A stretch of DNA of 6,135 bases from an uncultured Victivallales bacterium (GTDB lineage: Bacteria > Verrucomicrobiota > Lentisphaeria > Oligosphaerales > JAFGRS01). Below are positions 1 to 5,345 of this stretch, piece after piece. Numbering within the stretch: the first letter of the stretch is position 1; each line of letters begins with the position of its first letter. Below the pieces are notes generated by a model. That model worked only from the letters and a program-made list of their open reading frames with translations. It ran no database searches and was not told where the DNA came from. The position numbers and the translations under genes are program-made. The DNA is taken from contig CAILKC010000754.1 in NCBI GenBank assembly GCA_903834675.1, positions 1-6,135 of the forward strand, written 5' to 3'.

Positions 1-331
1 CTGGCCTGAAGGCAAGGCGGACAGCGATCTCCAGCCTACCTGCTACCTCTACGCCCGCAGTTTCAACGACGACAAGCGCACCCGCTTCCGTTTCGATGTG
101 GTGACCAAGACCGCCAAACCCACGGTGACCCACCTGGAGACCGTACGCAGCGAAGATCGTTTCCTGCGCCTGGAAGCCCTATTGCAGGTGGTGAGCGCCA
201 TGATCAAGGCGGAGCACTTCCTGCCCTCCGAACAAAGCTGGGCCTGCTCTGACTGTCAGTACGCGGAAGCGTGTAAGGCCTGGCACCGCAACCGCGCCCG
301 CGTCTCGGTTACCCCCAACCGGACGGCGTGA
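1..331 (+). CDS. PD-(D/E)XK (RecB/Cas4-like) nuclease, C-terminal part
   Basis: This gene enters from the left edge; the first full codon is at 2 and 109 residues are visible. The segment DLQPTCYLY (visible residues 10-18) resembles the Q-x(n)-Y motif that follows the catalytic D/E-x-K of RecB-family nucleases. Near the end, WACSDCQYAEAC gives C-x2-C-x5-C, the three-cysteine C-terminal half of the iron-sulfur cluster motif seen in Cas4 and AddB-type nucleases; the fourth cysteine and the catalytic residues would lie upstream, outside the window. Family members cut DNA, usually as exonucleases in recombination, repair, phage or defence settings. The gene ends 25 bases before the SymE-like gene and probably shares its transcript. 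The internal ATG at 188 and the GTG at 98 are not the start, since the frame is open to the edge. Family assignment rests on the C-terminal motifs only. Confidence 0.75.
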   Translation, partial: WPEGKADSDLQPTCYLYARSFNDDKRTRFRFDVVTKTAKPTVTHLETVRSEDRFLRLEALLQVVSAMIKAEHFLPSEQSWACSDCQYAEACKAWHRNRARVSVTPNRTA

Positions 332-343
332 ACCCCCAAGCAC

Positions 344-356
344 AAGAGGAGAACCT
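344..356 (+). promoter_or_regulatory. Ribosome binding site that sets a GTG start
   Basis: AAGAGGAGA at 344-352 is a strong Shine-Dalgarno match, four bases before the GTG at 357. No ATG is available in this frame at a sensible position, so this site supports the GTG start of the SymE-like gene. Confidence 0.6.
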
Positions 357-584
357 GTGACATCGGCAGTACCCGCGGTCCGCCACCTGACGGTGCAGTC
401 GCTGGTGCATACGTCAGGAGGCCGCTGCGCCTGGCGCCCTTACGAGTATGTCCGTCCCTGGATCCGGCTGTCGGGAAAATGGCTCGCCGACGCCGGGTTC
501 ATTGAAGGCGACCAGATCGTCGTCCGCGCCTCGGCCGGACGGCTGATCATCGAGAAGCAGCAGCCACAACTCCACCTGACATGA
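357..584 (+). CDS. SymE-type (AbrB-fold) small protein
   Basis: The 75-residue product carries the SymE core: PWIRLSGKWLADAGF (residues 34-48) followed by EGDQIVVRASAGRLIIEK, matching the P-x-I-R-L-x-G-x-W-L-x-x-A-G-F and G-x-x-(I/L)-x-I pattern of the SymE toxin domain. E. coli SymE is an SOS-induced toxin held down by the antisense RNA SymR and has a swapped-hairpin AbrB-like fold. Here the protein is shorter than E. coli SymE and sits inside a dense operon: its stop overlaps an ATG of the downstream reading frame as ATGA at 581-584, and a nuclease gene ends just upstream. I see no LexA box and no antisense promoter, so a SymE/SymR-style addiction role is not shown; a DNA- or RNA-binding accessory role is equally possible. 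The start is GTG with a strong ribosome site. Confidence 0.8.
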   Translation: MTSAVPAVRHLTVQSLVHTSGGRCAWRPYEYVRPWIRLSGKWLADAGFIEGDQIVVRASAGRLIIEKQQPQLHLT

Positions 585-613
585 ATGCCGCCAACCGAAA
601 GGAACCCCGTACG

Positions 614-1621
614 ATGCAGACCGATAGCACCTTCCTGGATGCCCTGACCCAGCGGGGTGTCCTGCTGAGCGTCAGCGTGCGCTACTGGCGTGCGCAGAAG
701 AAGCTCAACCCCGAGGATCTGGGTCTCTCGCGGGATCGGGTGAATGACCGCCTGATCTCGCTCGGGCACAAGCGCCTGGTGCCCAAAGAGAGCCTGAAAC
801 GCCTGGCGGTACTGGAAAGCCGGGCCCACTCGCTGGTTGAAGAGAGCACGTTCCCCTTCCTGGGGGGCGTGGCACACTACCTGCCCAACGAGAATCTCGA
901 CGGAGTGACGCGCCGTCTGCACAGCTTGCAGGCAGAGTTCGAGGCCGAGACCCGTGACTTCCTGGCAGGCTACGCCAAGCTGCGTGAGTTTGCCTTGAAG
1001 GAGTGGCGCGAGGCAGCCGAGCGTCTGGGGGCAGATCCCCGCAGGCTTGTTGCCGCCGTCGAACAGGCGTTCCCCTCAAGCGAGCGCATGCCGCGCTCGT
1101 TCGCCTTCGAGGTGCGCCTCTTCAGCATCGCGGTGCCGGATGTGCCGCAGGCCCAGCTTGTCGAGCTGGGTACGCGCCAGGAACTCATGCAGGTACGCCA
1201 TGAGGCAGCCCAGCAGGCCCGGCGCGAGATCGAGCAATCCTGTGAACACTTCGTCAGCGAGTGTGTGAGCGAGATGCGCCGGCAAACGGCACAGCTTTGC
1301 GACGAGATGCTCACCACCATCGATGGCACCGGCAGCGTCCACCAGAAGACCCTCAACCGGCTGGTGCATTTCATCGAGCGCTACAAGGCCCTCAACTTCG
1401 CAGGAGATGGCCAGATGGAGCGTGAGTTGGATCACGCCCGTGCGGAACTCCTGAGCCGCAGTGCCGAAGAGTACCGCGGCAGCGGCGTCGCCGAGACGAC
1501 GCTGGTACAGGGCCTGGAGCGGTTGCGCACCAAGGCCCGTGAACTCGCCGCACAGGACACCTCAGACCTGGCCGCAAACTTTGGCCGCATGGGCCAGCGC
1601 CGTTTTGCGCTGGCGTCGTGA
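614..1621 (+). CDS. DUF3150 family protein
   Basis: The 335-residue product is recognised as DUF3150 from its N-terminal section: DALTQRGVLLSVSVRYWRA, then a charged helical stretch and the segment ending FPFLGGVAHYLPN. The middle and C-terminal parts are rich in Ala, Glu, Arg and Gln with heptad-like runs (for example around RHEAAQQARREIEQ), so the protein is probably largely alpha-helical and cytoplasmic. It has no signal peptide or membrane segment. The biochemical function is unknown; in my recollection DUF3150 genes occur in mobile or accessory regions near MoxR/CobS-like ATPases and VWA proteins, and here the nearest AAA+ gene is the Ycf46-like one at the right edge. An in-frame ATG at 581 overlaps the symE-like stop, but the ATG at 614 is preferred because GAAAGGAA (597-604) lies nine bases before it and the residues encoded from 581 to 613 look non-conserved. 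Confidence 0.85.
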   Translation: MQTDSTFLDALTQRGVLLSVSVRYWRAQKKLNPEDLGLSRDRVNDRLISLGHKRLVPKESLKRLAVLESRAHSLVEESTFPFLGGVAHYLPNENLDGVTRRLHSLQAEFEAETRDFLAGYAKLREFALKEWREAAERLGADPRRLVAAVEQAFPSSERMPRSFAFEVRLFSIAVPDVPQAQLVELGTRQELMQVRHEAAQQARREIEQSCEHFVSECVSEMRRQTAQLCDEMLTTIDGTGSVHQKTLNRLVHFIERYKALNFAGDGQMERELDHARAELLSRSAEEYRGSGVAETTLVQGLERLRTKARELAAQDTSDLAANFGRMGQRRFALAS

Positions 1622-1640
1622 ACCTCGCGTTACCCCCAAG

Positions 1641-1650
1641 CGGAGTCCGC
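1641..1650 (+). promoter_or_regulatory. Orphan leader (GGAGTCC) without a gene
   Basis: CCCCCAAGCGGAGTCCGC (1633-1650) resembles the leaders before other genes of this window: GGAGTCC is shared with the ligase, DUF1257 and DUF2997 leaders, and the preceding CCCCAAG also occurs before the SymE-like and AAA+ genes. No start codon or plausible gene follows on this strand; the HEPN remnant's stop on the other strand begins six bases further on. I infer a leftover translation leader whose gene was displaced. The 7-mer also occurs once by chance at 1793-1799, so this is suggestive only. Confidence 0.35.
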
Positions 1651-1655
1651 ATAGG

Positions 1656-1748
1656 TCACCAGCCCGTGCGGGCTCCATCATCGGCGTTCAGCAGATCTTT
1701 CCCCACCTTCGCAACCCACTGGCGAGCGATCTCAAGCTCCGCGGACAT
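1656..1748 (-). pseudogene. HEPN-domain (HepT-like) gene remnant, N-terminal 30 codons
   Basis: Reading leftward from an ATG at 1748, the first residues are MSAELEIARQWVAKVGKDLL, matching the first helix of HEPN proteins (pattern E-x-A-x-x-W-x-x-K-A-x-x-D-L). The frame stops after 30 residues (TGA at 1658-1656), whereas HepT-type HEPN proteins are typically over 100 residues and need a downstream R-x4-6-H motif for RNase activity, which is absent. The start overlaps the end of the nucleotidyltransferase gene by 17 bases, the usual arrangement of MntA/HepT pairs, and has a GGGAAG-type ribosome site within that gene. The last residues (DDGARTGW) are not HEPN-like and coincide with the 1661-1674 inverted repeat, so the deletion point probably lies near 1675-1690. 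If translated, the peptide should be non-functional as a toxin. Confidence 0.6.
1661..1674. repeat. Short perfect inverted repeat at the HEPN break
   Basis: AGCCCG-TG-CGGGCT is a perfect 6-bp inverted repeat with a two-base centre. It sits between the orphan leader and the surviving HEPN codons. No T-run follows on either strand, so it is not a canonical terminator; it may mark or have promoted the rearrangement. Confidence 0.4.
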
Positions 1749-2052
1749 ACACCGTCTTCCCTTCCCGAAGGACCTGCGATACGAAGGACACGGGAGTCCG
1801 GCTAGCCAGGCGGACCTCCTCCGGGGTGTAGACGAGGATGTCCACGGCGAACCGTTGAGGACGGATGCGCCTGTAGAACTCCCGGCTGCGCTTGTGCCGC
1901 GGCTGGTCGCTTTCGGCGATGACCAGAAGATCCACGTCGCTCGAATCGGATGCGTGGCCGGTCGCATGCGAGCCGAACAGCACGACCCGTTCTGCATCGG
2001 CGGCTTCGCCGATCTCGCGGGCCACCTGCTCTATGTCAGTCTGCGCAACCAT
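1732..2052 (-). CDS. MntA-type minimal nucleotidyltransferase (putative antitoxin)
   Basis: The 106-residue protein has the complete signature of minimal nucleotidyltransferases: LFGSHATGHASDSSDVDLLV, that is G27-S28-x10-D39-x-D41, and a third carboxylate in FAVDILVY (D71). In MntA/HepT systems this enzyme transfers AMP from ATP to a tyrosine of the HEPN RNase toxin, silencing it. Length and layout fit the family. The ATG at 2052 is chosen because GGGAG lies seven bases upstream (plus-strand 2060-2064) and homology begins at once; a longer open frame running to 2301 has no family-like sequence. The gene faces opposite to its neighbours and is followed, with a 17-base overlap, by a truncated HEPN gene, so it is probably an orphan antitoxin left from a decayed pair. 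It could still act on another HEPN protein in the cell. Confidence 0.85.
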   Translation of the reverse strand: MVAQTDIEQVAREIGEAADAERVVLFGSHATGHASDSSDVDLLVIAESDQPRHKRSREFYRRIRPQRFAVDILVYTPEEVRLASRTPVSFVSQVLREGKTVYVRGA

Positions 2053-2266
2053 GCCCTTACTCCCGGTACCGTTACCACCGGCCACTCTGTTCCGTACGCC
2101 TTCCGGGCAGAGGTAGCCCGCAAGGCGGTCACACTCTCCAGGATGACGTGCCGAGGCCCTCGATGCAAATCGCGGCGTATGGGGATGCATCACAGCCGCA
2201 CGACGGAACCGCACCAGAGTGATTCCCGAACCCTGAGACCCACAGCCCATGGAGTCCACACCAGAC
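2053..2266. other. Divergent intergenic region
   Basis: This spacer between the leftward nucleotidyltransferase and the rightward ligase should carry promoters for both directions if the ligase no longer reads through from DUF3150. I see no convincing -35/-10 pair, operator or riboswitch. It contains the nucleotidyltransferase ribosome site at its left end and the shared GGAGTCCACACC leader at its right end. Confidence 0.4.
2251..2266 (+). promoter_or_regulatory. Shared leader/ribosome site of the ligase gene
   Basis: GGAGTCCACACCAGAC stands directly before the ATG at 2267, with 12 bases between GGAG and the start. The DUF1257 leader has the same spacing and a nearly identical sequence, which favours 2267 over the in-frame ATG at 2249, whose codons overlap the leader. 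Confidence 0.55.
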
Positions 2267-3346
2267 ATGAACCACCCCACCGACACACCTGACCGCATCA
2301 CCCTTCACTATCGCGCCGGTTCGTCCGACAAGGTCTATCAGGCTGCAGTGGAACCGGCTGGCAACGACCGGTTCACGGTCACCTTCGCCTACGGCCGCCG
2401 GGGCTCGACCCTGCAGACCGGCACCAAGACAGCCAGCCCCGTCCCCTACCAGGTAGCCCGCGCCATCCACGAGCGTCTGGTGATCGAGAAGACCGCCAAA
2501 GGCTACACCCCCGCCGACGATGGCACACCCTACCGGAACACCGTCAATGAGAAGCGTGACACGGGGATCGCCTGTCAGCTCCTGAACCCCATCGACGAGA
2601 CGGGGCTCATGCACCTGCTGGACTCGCCTGACTATGCCCTGCAGGAGAAGTTCGATGGCCGCCGCCTGCTGCTGCGCAAGTCCAACGGACTGCTCATTGG
2701 GGTCAACCGCCTGGGACTGGAGATCGGACTACCTGCCCCCATGGCTGACGAGGCCGAAGCCCTTCACGGCGAGTTCATCCTTGACGGCGAGGCTGTGGGC
2801 GAGATCCTGTACGTCTTCGATGTCCTCTCTGCCGATGGCGTCGACCTGCGCGGCGAAGCCTATGAGGTGCGTCTGCGGCGTCTGTACCTGCTACTCGCAA
2901 CCGGGCCACAGCGGCACCTGCGCGCCATAGAGACCGTCTGTCTGCCGGCGGCCAAGCGCGAGCGTTTCGAGCGCCTGCGTGCCGAAGGCAGGGAGGGCGC
3001 GGTGTTCAAGAACCTGCACGCACCCTACACCCCGGGACGGCCAGCCTCGGGCGGAGCGCAGCTCAAGTACAAGTTCTACGAGACCGCATCCTGCCTGGTG
3101 ATCGGCCGCAACGACAAGCACAGCGTCGCGCTGGGCCTATTCAAGAGCGGGAGAGTCGTCCCCTGCGGCAACGTTGCCGTCCCGGCAGGGCGGGAGATCC
3201 CCACCGAGGGGACACCCGTCGAGGTTCGCTATCTCTATGCCTTCTCGCAGAGCGGCACGCTCTTCCAACCGGTGTATCTCGGTCCCCGCGACGACATCGC
3301 GGCAACGGACTGCACCATCGAGCAACTCAAGTACAAAGCGGCCTGA
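2267..3346 (+). CDS. ATP-dependent DNA ligase with N-terminal WGR domain
   Basis: The 359-residue protein has two parts. Residues about 10-80 form a WGR-type domain (KVYQA, then FTVTFAYGRRG around Y42-G46), a nucleic-acid-binding module known from PARPs and bacterial WGR proteins. Residues about 100-359 form a nucleotidyltransferase ligase: motif I EKFDGRR with the predicted AMP-accepting Lys128, LDGE at 172-175, motif III YVFDVL (182-187), motif IV EGAVFK (243-248), motif V LKYKF (266-270), then a C-terminal OB-like region. Such enzymes seal nicks using ATP through a lysyl-AMP intermediate. There is no signal peptide, so it should act in the cytoplasm, unlike periplasmic Lig E proteins. Compact ATP ligases are accessory in bacteria, which use NAD-dependent LigA for replication. 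It is the first rightward gene after the nucleotidyltransferase insertion. An in-frame ATG at 2249 would add six residues. Confidence 0.85.
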   Translation: MNHPTDTPDRITLHYRAGSSDKVYQAAVEPAGNDRFTVTFAYGRRGSTLQTGTKTASPVPYQVARAIHERLVIEKTAKGYTPADDGTPYRNTVNEKRDTGIACQLLNPIDETGLMHLLDSPDYALQEKFDGRRLLLRKSNGLLIGVNRLGLEIGLPAPMADEAEALHGEFILDGEAVGEILYVFDVLSADGVDLRGEAYEVRLRRLYLLLATGPQRHLRAIETVCLPAAKRERFERLRAEGREGAVFKNLHAPYTPGRPASGGAQLKYKFYETASCLVIGRNDKHSVALGLFKSGRVVPCGNVAVPAGREIPTEGTPVEVRYLYAFSQSGTLFQPVYLGPRDDIAATDCTIEQLKYKAA

Positions 3347-3544
3347 CATGATTCGAGGGCGCCGGTCCGATTGGTCGACACTTCACCCATCCGAGTTCAT
3401 TGCGTCCGTCTCTGCTCTAGTGTATCGTTGCACTGGGGTGTTGGGCGGGTGACGGTGGCATTCGGGCGCAGTCGGACTCAGCGGCAGCCAGTGGGGGTGG
3501 ATCGAGGCGACATAGGCGCAATGGCTGCCTGGAGAACAGAGCAC
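3347..3544. other. Spacer before the zinc-ribbon gene
   Basis: No gene is supported here, although the zinc-ribbon frame stays open upstream to 3371; those extra residues show no domain-like pattern. TTGCGT (3400-3405) and TATCGT (3423-3428), separated by 17 bases, form a weak promoter-like pair in the least GC-rich part of the spacer. GGAGA at 3531-3535 is the ribosome site of the next gene. Confidence 0.35.
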
Positions 3545-4192
3545 ATGGATGGCATTTGCTTCACGTGTCCGCATTGTGGGCAGACCCTGGAAGCACCACC
3601 TGACATGGCCGGCCAGACAGCCGACTGCCCGGGTTGTGACAAGGTGGTCTCCATCCCAGGACTCAGTCCGTCAGTGCCCCCGCCTTCAGTCGAACGCCCT
3701 GACCCGCCACCCAAGAGGCGAACCATGCCAATCCTCTTCCGGTGTCCGCAGTGCAATCACCTCATTGAAGCCGATCCCGGGATGGCGGACATGTGCATGG
3801 ACTGTCCCAAGTGCTTATCTGTCGTGACGGTACCTGATCGCACGGCGGCGGGGACTCCCCCTTCCGCCGACGGGTCTGAGGGAGGTCGCGTCTCCCATTC
3901 CTGCCCTGCCTGCAGGTCGGCAAGCACGCGGCGCTGTGAGGTGGCGTACCTCGACGGGACCAAGTCCGGCTCCATCGTCGGGTTCGGTTTGGACAGCTCC
4001 GCGGACGGGCTCGACGTCGTTCCTGCTGTCGGCTTCAGCCAGACCCGGACCGCGCTGGCGGAGGCCATCGCCCCGCCACCGGAGCCAACGTTTTCCTTCG
4101 GGAAAGCGAAGCAGGAGTGGGAGCGCCAGATGGATAGGTGGCGCCGGAAGTGGGTCTGCCAGCAGTGTGGCCACTGCTGGACGCCACGGTGA
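3545..4192 (+). CDS. Multi-zinc-ribbon protein, function unknown
   Basis: The 215-residue product contains two tandem zinc ribbons of the same type: C8-x2-C11 with C28-x2-C31, and C67-x2-C70 with C87-x2-C90, both following CPxC...EA.P.MA...CP.C..VV..P. A third, split ribbon is suggested by C120-x2-C123 and C205-x2-C208 near the C-terminus (WVCQQCGHCW), separated by about 80 residues rich in Gly, Ser, Ala and Pro. Linkers between ribbons are proline-rich. No enzyme domain, signal peptide or clear membrane segment is visible; such ribbons bind nucleic acid or protein partners, but no role can be assigned. The ATG at 3545 is chosen because GGAGA lies nine bases upstream and homology between the repeats begins there. 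The gene is flanked by long non-coding stretches, unlike its neighbours, so it may be separate cargo. Confidence 0.7.
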   Translation: MDGICFTCPHCGQTLEAPPDMAGQTADCPGCDKVVSIPGLSPSVPPPSVERPDPPPKRRTMPILFRCPQCNHLIEADPGMADMCMDCPKCLSVVTVPDRTAAGTPPSADGSEGGRVSHSCPACRSASTRRCEVAYLDGTKSGSIVGFGLDSSADGLDVVPAVGFSQTRTALAEAIAPPPEPTFSFGKAKQEWERQMDRWRRKWVCQQCGHCWTPR

Positions 4193-4607
4193 TGGTTCCT
4201 GGTCGGCCAGTCTGCCCACGCATGTATCCGCGGACAGGCCCGCGCACGGCGGCTGACGATCTCCGCGGGTGCCTGAGAGTTCGACTATGAGACTGGCTTT
4301 GGCGGCACCTCCAGTTCCAGGGGGATGGTAGCCGGAAAACTCCTCTATCCCGGGACACCTTCCCGTCAGCACCGAGACCATCACGGCAGCCTGGGCGGGG
4401 GATGTAACTACCCGTTCCGTGCCAACGCGGCCGCGGTAGGCCAAGCCTGTGGTCGCGGGTTTCCGTGTCTCCACCTCCGCCAGGTTTGGTCGCGAACCCC
4501 CGCGGCTGGCGCTCTAAAGCCAGGCCGAGGAATCCCAGCCCAGCCGGAATTCCGCTTACGCCGCTCTTCATCCTGCCCCGCCCCTGTTTGGCTATGCCTG
4601 TGTCCGG

Positions 4608-4654
4608 CCGATACCGCAACAAGTACCCCGATACCCTGCCGACACGGTGCAGGG
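4608..4654. repeat. Direct octamer repeat and hairpin upstream of DUF1257
   Basis: CCGATACC occurs at 4608-4615 and again at 4628-4635. It is followed at once by CCCTGC (4634-4639) and GCAGGG (4649-4654), a perfect 6-bp stem with a 9-base loop that itself contains the mini-palindrome around ACACGG. No T-run follows, so it is not a classic terminator. The place, 45-90 bases before the DUF1257 start, suits an operator or 5' leader structure, but two octamers may be chance. Confidence 0.3.
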
Positions 4655-4683
4655 CCATCGTTACTCCCAAACACCGAGCATAC

Positions 4684-4699
4684 GGAGTCCACCCCAACC
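4684..4699 (+). promoter_or_regulatory. Shared leader/ribosome site of the DUF1257 gene
   Basis: GGAGTCCACCCCAACC precedes the ATG at 4700, again with 12 bases between GGAG and the start codon. It matches the ligase leader at 13 of 16 positions, although the two genes are unrelated. Confidence 0.55.
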
Positions 4700-5077
4700 A
4701 TGAGTCATCTGACCGACATAGACATCGAGATCCGTGACATCGAGGCGCTCAAGGAAGCCTGTACCGAGATGGGCCTGCAGGTCGAGAAGGCCGGCATGGC
4801 GCGCGGCTACGGCGAAGCCCTGCACCGAGCCGAGTACATCATCAAGCTCAAAGGTCCCTACGACATCGCGGTCGAGAAGCAGAAGGACGGCCGCTGGACG
4901 CTCTCGGCAGATCTCTGGCAAGGCCACGTCGAGCGCGAAGTCGGCCCGAAGTTCGGTCGGCTGCGCCAGTTCTACGGCGTCCACCGGACGCTCCACGAAG
5001 CAAAGCGCCTGGGGCTCAAAGCCCGCCGTTCCGTCCTGCAGGATGGCACCGTGCGCCTGGCCCTGTGCCGGGCGTGA
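4700..5077 (+). CDS. DUF1257 (Ycf35-like) protein
   Basis: The 125-residue product matches DUF1257 by its start MSHLTDIDIEIRDIEALKEA, the central region YIIKLKGPYDIAVEKQKDG-x-W and the later segment REVGPKFGRLRQFYGVH. The family includes Ycf35, encoded in many algal plastids and cyanobacteria; its function is unknown. It is a small soluble protein without signal peptide, membrane segment or catalytic motif that I can identify. The start at 4700 is where family similarity begins and has the shared leader. The next gene is DUF2997 after 61 bases, and a Ycf46-like ATPase begins 0.9 kb downstream; this association of DUF1257, DUF2997 and a Ycf46-type ATPase suggests the small proteins are partners or regulators of the ATPase (inference). 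Confidence 0.85.
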   Translation: MSHLTDIDIEIRDIEALKEACTEMGLQVEKAGMARGYGEALHRAEYIIKLKGPYDIAVEKQKDGRWTLSADLWQGHVEREVGPKFGRLRQFYGVHRTLHEAKRLGLKARRSVLQDGTVRLALCRA

Positions 5078-5125
5078 GGCCGCTATGCAGCCCATGGCCA
5101 TTCGTCCATCATCACCCGTTCCCCA

Positions 5126-5138
5126 GGAGTCCACACCT
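5126..5138 (+). promoter_or_regulatory. Shared leader/ribosome site of the DUF2997 gene
   Basis: GGAGTCCACACCT lies immediately before the ATG at 5139, with nine bases between GGAG and the start. It shares its first 12 bases exactly with the ligase leader at 2251. A second shared word, CAGCCCATGG, occurs at 5088-5097 here and at 2243-2252 before the ligase. Confidence 0.55.
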
Positions 5139-5345
5139 ATGCCCCAGGAGATCCACGTCGACATCGCCCCGGATGGCAGCCTGCATATCGAAGCCCACGG
5201 GTTCACCGGCACAAGCTGCCGGGCAGCCACTGCACCGCTGGAAAAGGCGCTGGGCGTGGTGCGCTCGCGCCGCCTCAAGACAGAGACCCGCCGGGCCAAC
5301 GTTGCCGGGCAACTCCGCAACCGGCTCGGCGGAGAACAGACATGA
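5139..5345 (+). CDS. DUF2997 protein
   Basis: The 68-residue product fits DUF2997: a strand-like start (EIHVDIAPDGSLHIEAHGF), then G-F-x-G-x-x-C (G21-C27) and A-T-x-x-L-E-x-A-L-G (residues 30-39), followed by a basic tail. The biochemical role of the family is unknown; the single conserved cysteine C27 could bind metal or mediate contact. In cyanobacteria DUF2997 genes lie next to ycf35 (DUF1257), as here. The stop overlaps the start of the next gene (ATGA, 5342-5345), indicating translational coupling. Confidence 0.8.
   Translation: MPQEIHVDIAPDGSLHIEAHGFTGTSCRAATAPLEKALGVVRSRRLKTETRRANVAGQLRNRLGGEQT

Larger units (their letters stand above)
4193..4699. other. 507-base stretch without a supported gene
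   Basis: Open frames exist on both strands because of the high GC content, including an upstream extension of the DUF1257 frame to 4325 and leftward frames over 4035-4701, but none has a recognisable domain or a good ribosome site, and their composition (Arg-, Pro-, Gly-rich) is typical of wrong-frame translation. Seen here: a TCCGCGGA palindrome (4227-4234), a NotI-type GCGGCCGC (4427-4434), a pair of CCGATACC octamers 20 bases apart (4608-4615, 4628-4635), and a hairpin (4634-4654). It could be a degraded gene or an upstream regulatory region for the DUF1257 module. Confidence 0.5.

Noticed and set aside
357..584. Antisense SymR-type RNA opposite the SymE-like gene
   Set aside because: No promoter-like sequence could be found on the opposite strand; sequence alone does not support it.
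440..1435. Long leftward and alternative-frame open readings across the SymE-like and DUF3150 genes
   Set aside because: They lie antisense to or out of frame with clearly recognised genes, have no family-like sequence or ribosome sites, and are expected in GC-rich DNA.
1661..1674. Inverted repeat as a Rho-independent terminator for DUF3150
   Set aside because: The stem is short and no T-run follows on either strand.
2053..2301. N-terminal extension of the nucleotidyltransferase by 83 codons
   Set aside because: The extra residues show no domain pattern, would overlap the ligase start, and a good GGGAG site with correct spacing marks the ATG at 2052.
3400..3428. Sigma-70-like promoter (TTGCGT-17-TATCGT) before the zinc-ribbon gene
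   Set aside because: Only three of six -35 and four of six -10 bases match the consensus; too weak to call as a feature.
4325..4699. Upstream extension of the DUF1257 gene by 125 codons
   Set aside because: DUF1257 similarity begins at the ATG at 4700, which has its own leader; the upstream residues look like untranslated GC-rich sequence.
3815..4701. Leftward open frames over the zinc-ribbon C-terminus and the following spacer
   Set aside because: No recognisable domain, Arg/Pro/Gly-biased composition, and half of the span is antisense to the zinc-ribbon gene.
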